DNA from: Anaerococcus obesiensis ph10
GTDB lineage: Bacteria > Bacillota > Clostridia > Tissierellales > Peptoniphilaceae
Assembly: GCF_000311745.1 (NCBI RefSeq)
Contig: NZ_HE978531.1
Location: 764,014 to 828,013, forward strand
Reading direction: 5' to 3'
DNA: 64,000 bases
Shown: positions 43,938-52,127 of the stretch, piece after piece
Numbering within the stretch: position 1 is the stretch's first letter
Layout of the letters: every line of letters starts with the position of its first letter
Made by a program: the position numbers and the translations under genes
Notes under the pieces: generated by a model
Seen by the model: only the letters and a program-made list of their open reading frames with translations
What the model was told of the DNA's origin: nothing
Database searches by the model: none

Positions 43938-44976
43938 CTTTCAAAATTTCTTCAATCAAACTGTCAACTATTTCTTCTTGTTTTACTTTTTTTATTGTAA
44001 TTCCTTTTTTAAATAAAAATCCATAGCCTTTTGCACAAGCTATTCCATAATCTGCTTCTTTTGCCTCTCCTGGTCCATTAACAGGACAACCCATTATGGC
44101 AACTTTTAAATTTAAATTCAATTTATCAAGTCTTTCGCTTGCCTCGTTTACAATTTCATCTAAATTTACACTTGTTCTTGAACAAGTTGGGCAAGAAACC
44201 AAATCTACTCCATCTCGTCTAAGTCCTAGAGATTTTAAAATTGTTTTTCCAGCCTTTACTTCTTGGAGTGGATCTCCAGTTATTGAAACCCTAATTGTAT
44301 CTCCAATTCCATCTTTTAAAAGTGATCCCATGCCAATTGATGATTTAACCAAAGCTTGATAAAGAGGACCTGCTTCTGTAACTCCCAAATGAAGTGGATA
44401 ATCGCAAAGGTAAGAAATTTTTCTATTTACATCAATCATTGTATTTACATCTGATGATTTTATAGAAATAACTATGTCGTGAAAGTCTAAATCTTCTAAC
44501 ACTTTTACTTCATCAAGGGCAGAATAAACAAGGCTATCAACATTTACTCCCTTATATTTTTCAATCATATCCTTATGCACAGAACCAGAATTTACACCAA
44601 TTCTTATTGGAATATTTTTTTCCTTACATTTTTCAACCAAAATTTTTACCTTGTCACTTCCTCCAATATTTCCTGGATTTATTCTTAAACAATCACAGCC
44701 ATTTTCTACAGCCGCAAGAGCAAGTTTATAATCAAATTGTATATCTGCGACAAAAGGAAGATTGGTTTTCTTTTTAATTTCAGAAATTGCCCTTGCATCT
44801 TCAAGAGAATTTATAGCAGATCTTGAAATATCACAACCTGCCTTTTCAAAATCATTAATTTGTTTTACGACTTCTTTAATATTTTTCGTTTCTTTTGTTG
44901 TCATTGATTGGATAGAAATAGGAGATCCTCCTCCTATGGCAACATCTCCTACATAAACTTTTCTAGTTTTTTTCAA
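43918..44976 (-). CDS. ispG: 4-hydroxy-3-methylbut-2-enyl diphosphate synthase
   Basis: 352 residues. TIM-barrel with ISIQSMTTKETKNI, FVADIQFDYKLALAAVENGCDCLRINPGN region, then the 4Fe-4S ligands in SCPTCSRTSVNLDEI and MGCPVNGPGEAKEAD. Penultimate step of the MEP isoprenoid pathway. Between rseP and polC, the conserved order. Confidence 0.96.
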   Translation of the reverse strand: MKKTRKVYVGDVAIGGGSPISIQSMTTKETKNIKEVVKQINDFEKAGCDISRSAINSLEDARAISEIKKKTNLPFVADIQFDYKLALAAVENGCDCLRINPGNIGGSDKVKILVEKCKEKNIPIRIGVNSGSVHKDMIEKYKGVNVDSLVYSALDEVKVLEDLDFHDIVISIKSSDVNTMIDVNRKISYLCDYPLHLGVTEAGPLYQALVKSSIGMGSLLKDGIGDTIRVSITGDPLQEVKAGKTILKSLGLRRDGVDLVSCPTCSRTSVNLDEIVNEASERLDKLNLNLKVAIMGCPVNGPGEAKEADYGIACAKGYGFLFKKGITIKKVKQEEIVDSLIEEILKDEKNEN

Positions 44977-44987
44977 TTTTTACTCCT

Positions 44988-46001
44988 TTAAAATAAGCTA
45001 ATTAAATCCTTAATCGTAACCAAAAGAATTAGTCCTAACAAGAGAACAAATCCTCCAATTGTAAATTTTTCTTCAATTTTTTTATTTACTGTCTTTTTTG
45101 TAATCATTTCGAATAAGGAAGTAAATATTTTTGACCCATCAAGAGCTGGTATTGGAAGCAAATTAAAAAATCCCAAATTTACACTTATATATCCCAAAAA
45201 GAATAATAAATTCATAATTCCAAGATTTGCTTGTCTTCCCATTTCTTTTACAACACCAACAGGCCCTGACAAAGCAGAAAATCCTAATTTTCCTGTAAAT
45301 AAACTTTTAAGAACATTTATCATCAAAACAATCATTGAGCCAACTTCTTTAAAACCAATTTTAATTGATTCAAAAAATCCTACGTCTTTATTTTTTGGAA
45401 TAAAACCAAGAAGAGGTCTTTTGTTTTCAAATTTTACTTTGACATTTTTTTCTATATATTTATTATCTCTTTTTACTTTTAATGATATTTTGTCATTTTT
45501 CCCATGTTTTTGATAATAATTTTCTAAATTTTTTGAAATATCATTAAAATTATTTATTTTATTTCCGTCAATTTCTACAATTTCGTCATTGACTTTAAAG
45601 CCTTGAGCTTTTATTGGCGAATTTTTTGTAAAATTTCCAATACTTGTTGATGCAGTTCCTGTATTAAAAGATACAAAAGCAAATATTAATCCTGCAAAAA
45701 TCAAATTTGTCAATGGTCCTGCAAGAATTGTAAAAAATCTTTTGTAGGCTGGTGCCTTGTCAAATGATCTTTCGTCATCACTTTCGCTATCTTCTCCTTC
45801 CATAGCACAATATCCACCAATTGGAAAAAGATTTACAGAATAAAGAGTTTCTCCTTTTTGTTTTGAAAAAATTTTAGGGCCCATGCCAATGGCAAATTCA
45901 TTAACCCTAATTCCACTTTTTTTTGCTATAATAAAATGTCCAAATTCATGAATTAAAATCAAAAATAAGAACATTATAATCGATATAATAACTGATTTCA
46001 T
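44988..46001 (-). CDS. rseP: Site-2 intramembrane metalloprotease RseP/RasP
   Basis: 337 residues. Zinc motif LIHEFGHFIIAK in TM1 (about residues 16-27), PDZ domain about 110-190 (VNDEIVEIDGNKIN), and C-terminal TM with NLLPIPALDGSKI carrying the third metal ligand. Cleaves anti-sigma factors and signal-peptide remnants in the membrane. Twelve bases after cdsA; dxr is not in between. Confidence 0.95.
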   Translation of the reverse strand: MKSVIISIIMFLFLILIHEFGHFIIAKKSGIRVNEFAIGMGPKIFSKQKGETLYSVNLFPIGGYCAMEGEDSESDDERSFDKAPAYKRFFTILAGPLTNLIFAGLIFAFVSFNTGTASTSIGNFTKNSPIKAQGFKVNDEIVEIDGNKINNFNDISKNLENYYQKHGKNDKISLKVKRDNKYIEKNVKVKFENKRPLLGFIPKNKDVGFFESIKIGFKEVGSMIVLMINVLKSLFTGKLGFSALSGPVGVVKEMGRQANLGIMNLLFFLGYISVNLGFFNLLPIPALDGSKIFTSLFEMITKKTVNKKIEEKFTIGGFVLLLGLILLVTIKDLISLF

Positions 46002-46013
46002 TTTTCTCCTAAC

Positions 46014-46790
46014 TTATATTAATGTAAATAAATAAAGGCAAGGGCTGATAAATAAGATTGAATCAAATCTATCCAAAATCCCTCCATGACCTGGAATTAA
46101 ATTTCCATAATCTTTTATATTACATTTTCTTTTTATAAATGATGCTACCAAATCTCCAGTTTCTGACAAAAATGCAGCAATTATTGTAAAAATAATTACT
46201 AATAATATATTTTTGTCAAGCTTTACATAATTTACATAAATCAAATTTAAAATCACAGCTCCACAAACTCCACCAATAAATCCCTCTATGGTTTTGTGAG
46301 GAGAAATAGATTCTAATGATTTGATTTTGTGTTTGCCAATAGTTGAGCCTGTAAGATAAGCAAAAGTATCTGAGCCCCAAGCAATTATATAAAGCATATA
46401 AAGATATATTTTATTATTAATTCTTATCGCACTTGACATAAAAATAGAAACATAGGTTACTACAAATAAAAGTGCAAAAAAGTCTTCCATCCTATATTTT
46501 TTATTAAAAATCATATATACAAAAATTGCTATGAGTATAGATGTAAAACCAAACATAAATAAATTTTGATGATTGCTAAAGGCATTTATAACAAAAAATA
46601 AATTTATTACCATAGCAAATTTTAAAGGAACATTGTATGACAAATTTTTTAATGCATTTACCAATTCTTTTACAGCAATACACGAAAAAATCCCAAAACC
46701 AATTGCAAAATAAATTCCACCAAGATAAGTAATTGCAATTAATATAAAAAGAATTATTCCTCCACCAAATAATCTTTTAGCTAAGTTCAT
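46014..46790 (-). CDS. cdsA: Phosphatidate cytidylyltransferase
   Basis: 258 residues with seven or eight TM segments. C-terminal signature GDLVASFIKRKCNIKDYGNLIPGHGGILDRFDS, preceded by KTIEGFIGG. Makes CDP-diacylglycerol, the substrate for PgsA in this window. Overlaps uppS by 14 bases. Confidence 0.95.
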   Translation of the reverse strand: MNLAKRLFGGGIILFILIAITYLGGIYFAIGFGIFSCIAVKELVNALKNLSYNVPLKFAMVINLFFVINAFSNHQNLFMFGFTSILIAIFVYMIFNKKYRMEDFFALLFVVTYVSIFMSSAIRINNKIYLYMLYIIAWGSDTFAYLTGSTIGKHKIKSLESISPHKTIEGFIGGVCGAVILNLIYVNYVKLDKNILLVIIFTIIAAFLSETGDLVASFIKRKCNIKDYGNLIPGHGGILDRFDSILFISPCLYLFTLI

Positions 46791-47481
46791 TTAATCCACC
46801 GTACCTTCTATCTCGTCCAAAATATGAATCAACTGCCACATCCAAATCTTTTTTTGAAAAATCTGGCCACAAAATATCTGTAAAATAATATTCTGTGTAG
46901 GCCATTTGATAAATTAAAAAATTTGAAATCCTAAGATCTCCTCCTGTCCTAATCAAAAGATCAGGATCTGGCATATTTGCCGTATACAAATAATTTGAAA
47001 TATCATCCTCATTTATATTTTCAAAATCTATTCCATCTTTTGCCATATCTTTGAAGGCTTTTACAATTTCCATTCTGCCCCCATAATTTATAGCCATATT
47101 TAAAACGAGCTTGTCATTATTTTTTGTAAGCTCACAAACATCAAGGCAAGCTTTTATAGTTTTTTCTGGAAGTTTTGATATATCTCCAATAATATTTAAT
47201 TTTACTTCATTTTCCATGAGTAATTTTGTCTTATCTTTTATAAATTTTGCCAATAATTTCATTAAATAATTGACTTCTACTTGTGGTCTTTTCCAATTTT
47301 CTGTAGAAAAAGCATAAAGAGTTAGATATTTTATGCCTTTTTCTTTAGCATATAGCGCAATATCCACAACATTTTCAGAACCTTCCTTGTGGCCCATAGA
47401 TCTTGGCAAATTTCTTTTTTTAGCCCACCTACCATTTCCATCAAGAATAATGGCAAGATGATTAAGTTCTTTCTCTTTCAT
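46777..47481 (-). CDS. uppS: Undecaprenyl diphosphate synthase (cis-prenyltransferase)
   Basis: 234 residues. LAIILDGNGRWAKKRNLPRSMGH with the catalytic Asp (residue 14), LTLYAFSTENWKRP, and LLIRTGGDLRISNFLIYQMAYTE region. Builds the C55 lipid carrier for cell-wall synthesis. First gene of uppS-cdsA-rseP-ispG-polC. Confidence 0.96.
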   Translation of the reverse strand: MKEKELNHLAIILDGNGRWAKKRNLPRSMGHKEGSENVVDIALYAKEKGIKYLTLYAFSTENWKRPQVEVNYLMKLLAKFIKDKTKLLMENEVKLNIIGDISKLPEKTIKACLDVCELTKNNDKLVLNMAINYGGRMEIVKAFKDMAKDGIDFENINEDDISNYLYTANMPDPDLLIRTGGDLRISNFLIYQMAYTEYYFTDILWPDFSKKDLDVAVDSYFGRDRRYGGLNELS

Positions 47482-47583
47482 ACACCCTTCTTTCTAATTT
47501 TATCTCTATATGATTATACCATAAGAATTATTCTTAAATATAAAAAGCTAAAATGATTTTTTCTTTGTAAATAAATTAGGATT

Positions 47584-47612
47584 TTGTATATATTTTTTCA
47601 TAATGCTATAAT
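47584..47612 (+). promoter_or_regulatory. Promoter placing the start point at the RluD-like start codon
   Basis: TTGTAT (47584-47589), 17-bp spacer with extended TGC, TATAAT (47607-47612). The ATG is at 47619, only 6 bases on, so the mRNA would be leaderless. Confidence 0.5.
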
Positions 47613-47618
47613 TTAATT

Positions 47619-48518
47619 ATGAAAATTAAAGCAAATAAAGAAATTAGAATTGATAAATATCTTTCAGATATTTTTGAAGAAATTCCAAGAGAAAAGGTAA
47701 AAGATTTTATCAAGGATGAAAAAATAAAAGTAAATAATAAAAAAATAAAACCTTCCTACAAATTAATTTTAGAAGATGAAATAGAAATTTCTGACAAATT
47801 ATTTGAAAAAGAAAAAATCGAAGCTGAAAAAATGAATTTAAAAATCATTTATGAAAATGAAGACTATGCAATTATTGATAAGGATGAAAATGTAATTGTT
47901 CATCCAGCAGGTTCAATTGTAAGTGGAACTTTGGTAAATGGGCTTTTGGATTATTTTGGCTACGATAATTTATCACATATCGGAGGCGATGACAGACCAG
48001 GAATTGTTCACAGACTTGATAAGGATACAACGGGTCTTATGGTAATTGCAAAAAATAATTCATCTTACAAATATTTGAAAAATCTTTTTGAAACAAGAAA
48101 AATTGACAAGGAATATTTGGCAATTTGCAATGGAATTTTTCAAAAAAAATCTGGAACAATTCAAACTTTTATGGATCGTGATCCAAATAATCGCAGAAAA
48201 ATGGCAGTAAGAAATTCTGGTCGTGATGCTATTAGTAAATATGAGGTTATTTCAGAAAATAATGGATATTCCTTGGTGAAAATAAAAATTTTAACTGGAA
48301 GAACTCACCAAATTAGGGTTCACATGACCCACATTAATCATCCACTTTTGGGAGATCCTGTTTATGGAAATGTAAAACACAAATTTAATTTAGACCATCA
48401 ACTACTTCATTGTCACAAATTAGGATTTACTGATAAAAATGGAATTTATAGAGAATTTTGTGCAGATTGTCACGAAGATTTTAAAAAATATCAAAAAATT
48501 TTGGGTTTAGGAGAATAA
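47619..48518 (+). CDS. Pseudouridine synthase, RluD/RluA family
   Basis: 299 residues. N-terminal S4 domain (IDKYLSDIFEEIPREKVKDFI), catalytic motif HRLDKDTTGLMVIAK (Asp nucleophile, about residue 134), then LLTGRTHQIRVHMTHINHPLLGDPVYG region. Modifies 23S rRNA or tRNA uridines; the exact site is not predictable. No SD is visible before ATG 47619. First of a plus-strand run with the ComM gene 1 base after its stop. Confidence 0.93.
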   Translation: MKIKANKEIRIDKYLSDIFEEIPREKVKDFIKDEKIKVNNKKIKPSYKLILEDEIEISDKLFEKEKIEAEKMNLKIIYENEDYAIIDKDENVIVHPAGSIVSGTLVNGLLDYFGYDNLSHIGGDDRPGIVHRLDKDTTGLMVIAKNNSSYKYLKNLFETRKIDKEYLAICNGIFQKKSGTIQTFMDRDPNNRRKMAVRNSGRDAISKYEVISENNGYSLVKIKILTGRTHQIRVHMTHINHPLLGDPVYGNVKHKFNLDHQLLHCHKLGFTDKNGIYREFCADCHEDFKKYQKILGLGE

Positions 48519-48519
48519 A

Positions 48520-50049
48520 ATGTATTCAAAAACAAATACAGTAAGTCTATTGGGACTTGATGGAAAGGCAATTGAAGTTGAATCTGATATAACTTCTGGC
48601 ATGCCAGCTTTTAATATTGTCGGTCTTCCCGATTCATCTATAAAAGAATCCAAAGATAGAATTAGGGTCGCTCTTATAAATTCTGGTTTTAAATTTCCCC
48701 AAGGAAGAATTACCATAAATTTATCTCCAGCAGATATAAAAAAAGAAGGAACTCAACTAGATTTGCCAATTGCAATTTCTCTTTTAAAAAGTATGGGAGT
48801 GATCGAAAATTCAAAAGATGATTTTATTTTTATAGGAGAGCTTTCTCTTGATGGGAGAATTGTTCCTATAAAAGGCGCTCTTGCCATGGTAATTTCTATG
48901 AGAGAAAAAGGCTTTAAAAATTTTATAATTTCAAATGAAAATAAGGACGAATGTGCAATAATAAAAGATTGCAATATTTTTCCATTTTTAAATTTAGAAG
49001 AATTAGTTTCATACCTTAACGAAAATACAAAAAAATCTCCCTATAAAATAAAATTATCAAATACAAATGAAAAAATTACATATCCTTTTGATTTTTCTGA
49101 TATAAAGGGACAAGATTCATTAAAAAGGGCCCTACAAATTGCAGCAGCTGGCGGCCATAATTTATTGATGATTGGACCACCTGGAAGTGGAAAAACTTTT
49201 TCTGCCAAACATTTACCATCAATTTTACCAGATATGGATTTTGAAGAAAAAATTGAAGTTACAAAAATTTATTCAGTGATGGGACTTCTTGAAAGCGGAA
49301 AATTGATAAATAATAGACCATTTAGATCTCCCCACCATTCAGCAAGTGAAGTTTCTTTGATTGGAGGAGGAGCAAATATTCCAAAAGCAGGAGAAATAAC
49401 TCTCGCCCACAAGGGAGTTTTATTTTTAGATGAATTTCCAGAATTTTCCAAAAAAACCATAGAAGCTTTGAGAGAGCCTTTGGAAAATAAGGAAATAAAT
49501 ATTTCAAGGTCAATGGCAAGTATAAAATATCCGTCTGATTTTATTTTAATTGCTGCCATGAACCCTTGCCCTTGCGGCAATTTTGGAAACCCTTTAAAAG
49601 AATGCACTTGCACTCAAAATGAAATAAGAAGATATTTATCAAAATTATCTTCCCCAATTCTTGATAGGATTGATATTCATATAGAAATAAAACCTGTAAA
49701 ATACAAAGATTTGGACGATAATATAAAAACAAAATCTTCAAAAGAAATGAGAGAAGAAGTACAAAGAGCAAGAGAGATTCAAATAAAAAGATATGAAAAT
49801 GAAAAAATTTCAACAAACGGCTCTTTGTCTACAAGACTTATGAAAAAATATATAAAACTTGATAAAAATGTAAAGGAAATCGGACAAAAAGCCTTTGAAA
49901 AATATAATTTTTCTGTAAGATCTTACAATAAAATTATTAAAATGAGTAGGACAATAGCAGATCTTGATGGTAGCGAAAAAATCGAGGCAAGACATCTCCT
50001 TGAAGCTGTAAGATATAGGTCTTTGGATGATAAATATTGGAGTGTGTGA
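48520..50049 (+). CDS. comM: YifB/ComM-family Mg chelatase-like AAA+ ATPase
   Basis: 509 residues. N-terminal ChlI domain (VEVESDITSGMPAFNIVGLPDSSIKE), AAA+ with Walker A MIGPPGSGKTF (about 213-223), Walker B GVLFLDEFPEF, FILIAAMNPCPCGNFGNP...CTCTQ (Cys-rich insertion) and C-terminal MgsB-type domain SVRSYNKIIKMSRTIADL. ComM helicases promote branch migration in natural transformation. Followed directly by a PilB/ComGA-like gene, consistent with DNA uptake. GGAG precedes ATG 48520. Confidence 0.92.
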   Translation: MYSKTNTVSLLGLDGKAIEVESDITSGMPAFNIVGLPDSSIKESKDRIRVALINSGFKFPQGRITINLSPADIKKEGTQLDLPIAISLLKSMGVIENSKDDFIFIGELSLDGRIVPIKGALAMVISMREKGFKNFIISNENKDECAIIKDCNIFPFLNLEELVSYLNENTKKSPYKIKLSNTNEKITYPFDFSDIKGQDSLKRALQIAAAGGHNLLMIGPPGSGKTFSAKHLPSILPDMDFEEKIEVTKIYSVMGLLESGKLINNRPFRSPHHSASEVSLIGGGANIPKAGEITLAHKGVLFLDEFPEFSKKTIEALREPLENKEINISRSMASIKYPSDFILIAAMNPCPCGNFGNPLKECTCTQNEIRRYLSKLSSPILDRIDIHIEIKPVKYKDLDDNIKTKSSKEMREEVQRAREIQIKRYENEKISTNGSLSTRLMKKYIKLDKNVKEIGQKAFEKYNFSVRSYNKIIKMSRTIADLDGSEKIEARHLLEAVRYRSLDDKYWSV

Positions 50050-51232
50050 TGGATAATAATTTGATAAATTCAAATATAGATTTGTATATAAATGAGCTTG
50101 TAGAAAAAGCTTTAAAATTAAATGCAAGTGATATACACATTGAGCCAATGGATGAAAAATTTTCAAGAATAAGATTTAGAATAGATGGAAAACTTAGGAT
50201 AATAAGTGAGATGGACTATCCTTCTTATATTAAACTTTTAACTAGAATTAAATTATCTTCCAAATTAGATATTTCAGAAAAAAGAAGACCTCAAGACGGT
50301 TATTTAAAATTAGAAAAATTTCCAGAAATTGATTTTAGAATCTCCACTTTAAATACTATAGTCGGAGAAAAATTGGTTCTAAGAATTTTATCGATTGAAA
50401 ATTTTAAAAAATCTCAAAATTTATTGGGATTTTCTGATGATTCAAAAAAAATTTTGGAAAATTCAATCAAAAATAAATCAGGAATGATAATTTTTTCTGG
50501 TCCAACTGGTTCTGGAAAATCTACTTCCCTTTATTCTTTATTAAATAAATTAAATGATGAAAAAAGAAATATTATTAGCATTGAAAATCCAGTTGAAATA
50601 AATATTTTGGGAATTAATCAAATTTCAATTAATGAAAAAATCGGTCTAACTTTTCAAAATGCTCTCAGGTCAATTTTAAGGCAAGATCCAGATATTATTA
50701 TGCTTGGAGAAATTAGGGATAAAGAAACTGCAAAAATGGCAGTAAGGGCTGCCATAACCGGTCATTTAGTTTTAACAACTCTTCACACAAACAATAGTTT
50801 TGCATCAATAAATAGACTTCGTGATTTGGGAGTTGAAGATTATCTAATAAAACAATCTGTAAATACCCTAGCAAGCCAAAGGCTTGTTAGAAAACTTTGT
50901 TCATGCAAGAAAAAAGAAAAATTTCCAAAAAAGAATATAATTTTGTAAAAAATTATTTTGATATAGATGAAAACACTTATATTTATGAAGCGTCATCTTG
51001 TGATAAATGTCACGATGGCTACCTAGGAAGAGAAGCCGTTGAAGAAATTGTAGATTTTGATGATGACTACAAAAATCTTTTCTTTGAAAATAAAAATTTC
51101 AGCAAAAATGATTTGGATATTTTAAATAAAGAAAAAAATTTCAAGTCCATGACCTACAATGGAATAAAAAAAGTTCTAGAAGGAGTCACAAGCTTTGAAG
51201 AAATTTTAGATTCAATTTATTATTTTAATTAA
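50049..51232 (+). CDS. PilB/GspE/ComGA-type ATPase, frame split at A-AAA-AAG
   Basis: Starts at ATG 50049 (GGAG 6 bases upstream; overlaps the comM stop). Frame 1 gives 299 residues and stops at 50946: GspE N2-like region (NASDIHIEPMDEKFSRIRFRIDGKL), Walker A SGPTGSGKSTSLYSL, Asp box, Walker B IIMLGEIRDKETAKMA, His box GHLVLTTLHTNNS, LASQRLVRKLC. The rest of the domain is in the -1 frame (to 51232): YIYEASSCDKCHDGYLGREAVEEI and KVLEGVTSFEEILDSI. Joined by a -1 shift at 50927-50933 it is 394 residues, and a zinc-type Cys cluster spans the join. It powers type IV pilus or competence pseudopilus assembly. No pilin or PilC gene is nearby. Confidence 0.85.
50927..50956 (+). promoter_or_regulatory. 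Slippery heptamer A-AAA-AAG plus AU hairpin (candidate -1 frameshift signal)
   Basis: 50927-50933 reads A AAA AAG in the zero frame of the ATPase gene. Three bases later ATAATTTT (50937-50944) and AAAATTAT (50949-50956) form an 8-bp hairpin with loop GTAA. The zero-frame stop is at 50946 and the -1 frame is open through. The hairpin is weak (A-U only). Confidence 0.45.
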
Positions 51233-51307
51233 AATTTTATATTTAATTTTCGATTATCCGCATAAACACTATACTTTCAAGTATTTTGAAGTATAGAAAA
51301 AACTCAT

Positions 51308-51328
51308 TTTACCACGAATTTACCACGA
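51308..51328. repeat. Doubled TTTACCACGA motif near the island edge
   Basis: Two copies of TTTACCACGA in direct tandem, 11 bases apart, followed by TTGAATGAGCC. Such short repeats are seen at recombinase-associated ends, but no partner site was located. Confidence 0.35.
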
Positions 51329-51365
51329 TTGAATGAGCCTTGATATGACCTATAAAATAACACCC

Positions 51366-51398
51366 AAAAGACATCATTACACCTAAATGGTGTCTTTT
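51366..51398 (+). terminator. Hairpin at the left side of the island
   Basis: AAAAGACA (51366-51373) pairs with TGTCTTTT (51391-51398), T5 follows. It would stop transcription coming from the ATPase gene. Confidence 0.6.
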
Positions 51399-51401
51399 TA
51401 A

Positions 51402-51431
51402 AAAGCAGTCAATCCTAAAACTAACTGCTTT
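51402..51431 (-). terminator. Cassette terminator copy 1 (after the TfoX-domain gene)
   Basis: AAAGCAGT/ACTGCTTT stem; on the minus strand followed by TTTTAAAAA. Similarity to copy 3 extends over 51400-51465. Confidence 0.7.
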
Positions 51432-51467
51432 GTGTATATGGATATGAAATTGTAAACTAGAAGCTGT

Positions 51468-51788
51468 TTATTTTTTCTTTTTAGGCTTTGGCGTTGGTAG
51501 TTCATCATACATCACATCAAATAACCCCGTCAGAAAATCTTTATTATCAACTTCTTCCACCAATAACATTTCTTTGGCGTTTTCGTATGGAATTTCATAA
51601 GTAACTGTTGGCATATAAGAAATTGCAGACTTTGTTGGTTTTACCAGTAACCTATCATCATATATACCGCCAACGATTTTTCCACGATAATAGATAATAA
51701 ATTCTCCCATCATTGCACGATACGTTATTTCTTGTAATTCTGATAATTGTTCTAAAACAAATTGTAAATAATCTTTACTTGAAGCCAT
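51468..51788 (-). CDS. TfoX N-terminal domain protein
   Basis: 106 residues covering just the TfoX/Sxy N-terminal domain: LEQLSELQEITYRAMMGEFIIYYRGKIVGGIYDDRLLVKP, then KEMLLVEEVDNKDFL, ending in a Lys-rich tail (PTPKPKKKK). Full TfoX activates competence in gamma-proteobacteria; stand-alone N-domains in Firmicutes have no known function and often travel on mobile elements. It has its own promoter (51936-51964) and terminator. GGAG lies 8 bases before ATG 51788. Confidence 0.85.
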   Translation of the reverse strand: MASSKDYLQFVLEQLSELQEITYRAMMGEFIIYYRGKIVGGIYDDRLLVKPTKSAISYMPTVTYEIPYENAKEMLLVEEVDNKDFLTGLFDVMYDELPTPKPKKKK

Positions 51789-51814
51789 TTCTAAATCTCC
51801 AATCTTGAATTTTA

Positions 51815-51892
51815 TTATTCCAATGCTTTCTTTAAGTCCAGAACAAATTGCTTTTGTTGTTTTTTCAAATAGGTTTTTACAAAAGGTTTCAT
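51815..51892 (-). CDS. 25-codon leader-type ORF upstream of the TfoX-domain gene
   Basis: ATG 51892 just after AAAAAGGGG, 25 codons (MKPFVKTYLKKQQKQFVLDL, then KKALE), ending in two stops. Basic and amphipathic. It may be a leader peptide, a small protein, or the N-terminal remnant of a lost gene. No family recognised. Confidence 0.35.
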   Translation of the reverse strand: MKPFVKTYLKKQQKQFVLDLKKALE

Positions 51893-51935
51893 AAACCCCT
51901 TTTTAAATTACCGTTTATCGTTTTTTCATATCCAC

Positions 51936-51964
51936 ATTATAACATTCTCATATCAGCACTACAA
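51936..51964 (-). promoter_or_regulatory. Cassette promoter of the TfoX-domain gene
   Basis: TTGTAG (51964-51959), 17-bp spacer, TATAAT (51941-51936). Confidence 0.65.
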
Positions 51965-52047
51965 TAAAATTTTATGCTCCGATAATCTTATTGAACAGCT
52001 CTAACAGACACCATGTCATCACTCCAATCTGAAATTTTGGCAAGAAA

Positions 52048-52077
52048 AAAGCAGTCAATCATAAGACTAACTGCTTT
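52048..52077 (-). terminator. Cassette terminator copy 2 (after yjdF)
   Basis: AAAGCAGT/ACTGCTTT stem followed on the minus strand by T6. Confidence 0.75.
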
Positions 52078-52127
52078 GTGTAGATATGAACTTATAAAAT
52101 ATTTAGTTTATGATATTGCAACATCAT

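Larger units (their letters stand above)
51936..52082. repeat. 147-bp direct repeat, copy A
   Basis: Matches 52718-52864 base for base without gaps, about 10 differences (roughly 93% identity). On the minus strand it contains, in order, a terminator, an in-frame protein tail ISDWSDDMVSVRAVQ-stop (51988-52035) and a promoter. Confidence 0.85.

Noticed and set aside
47523-47535. AAGAATTATTCTT palindrome in the uppS promoter region as an operator
   Set aside because: Short A/T-only palindromes are expected by chance in this base composition; no second copy noticed at a comparable position.
50897-51232. Separate 111-codon gene after the ATPase
   Set aside because: It begins inside the ATPase frame at a TTG without SD and encodes exactly the missing C-terminal part of the GspE domain.
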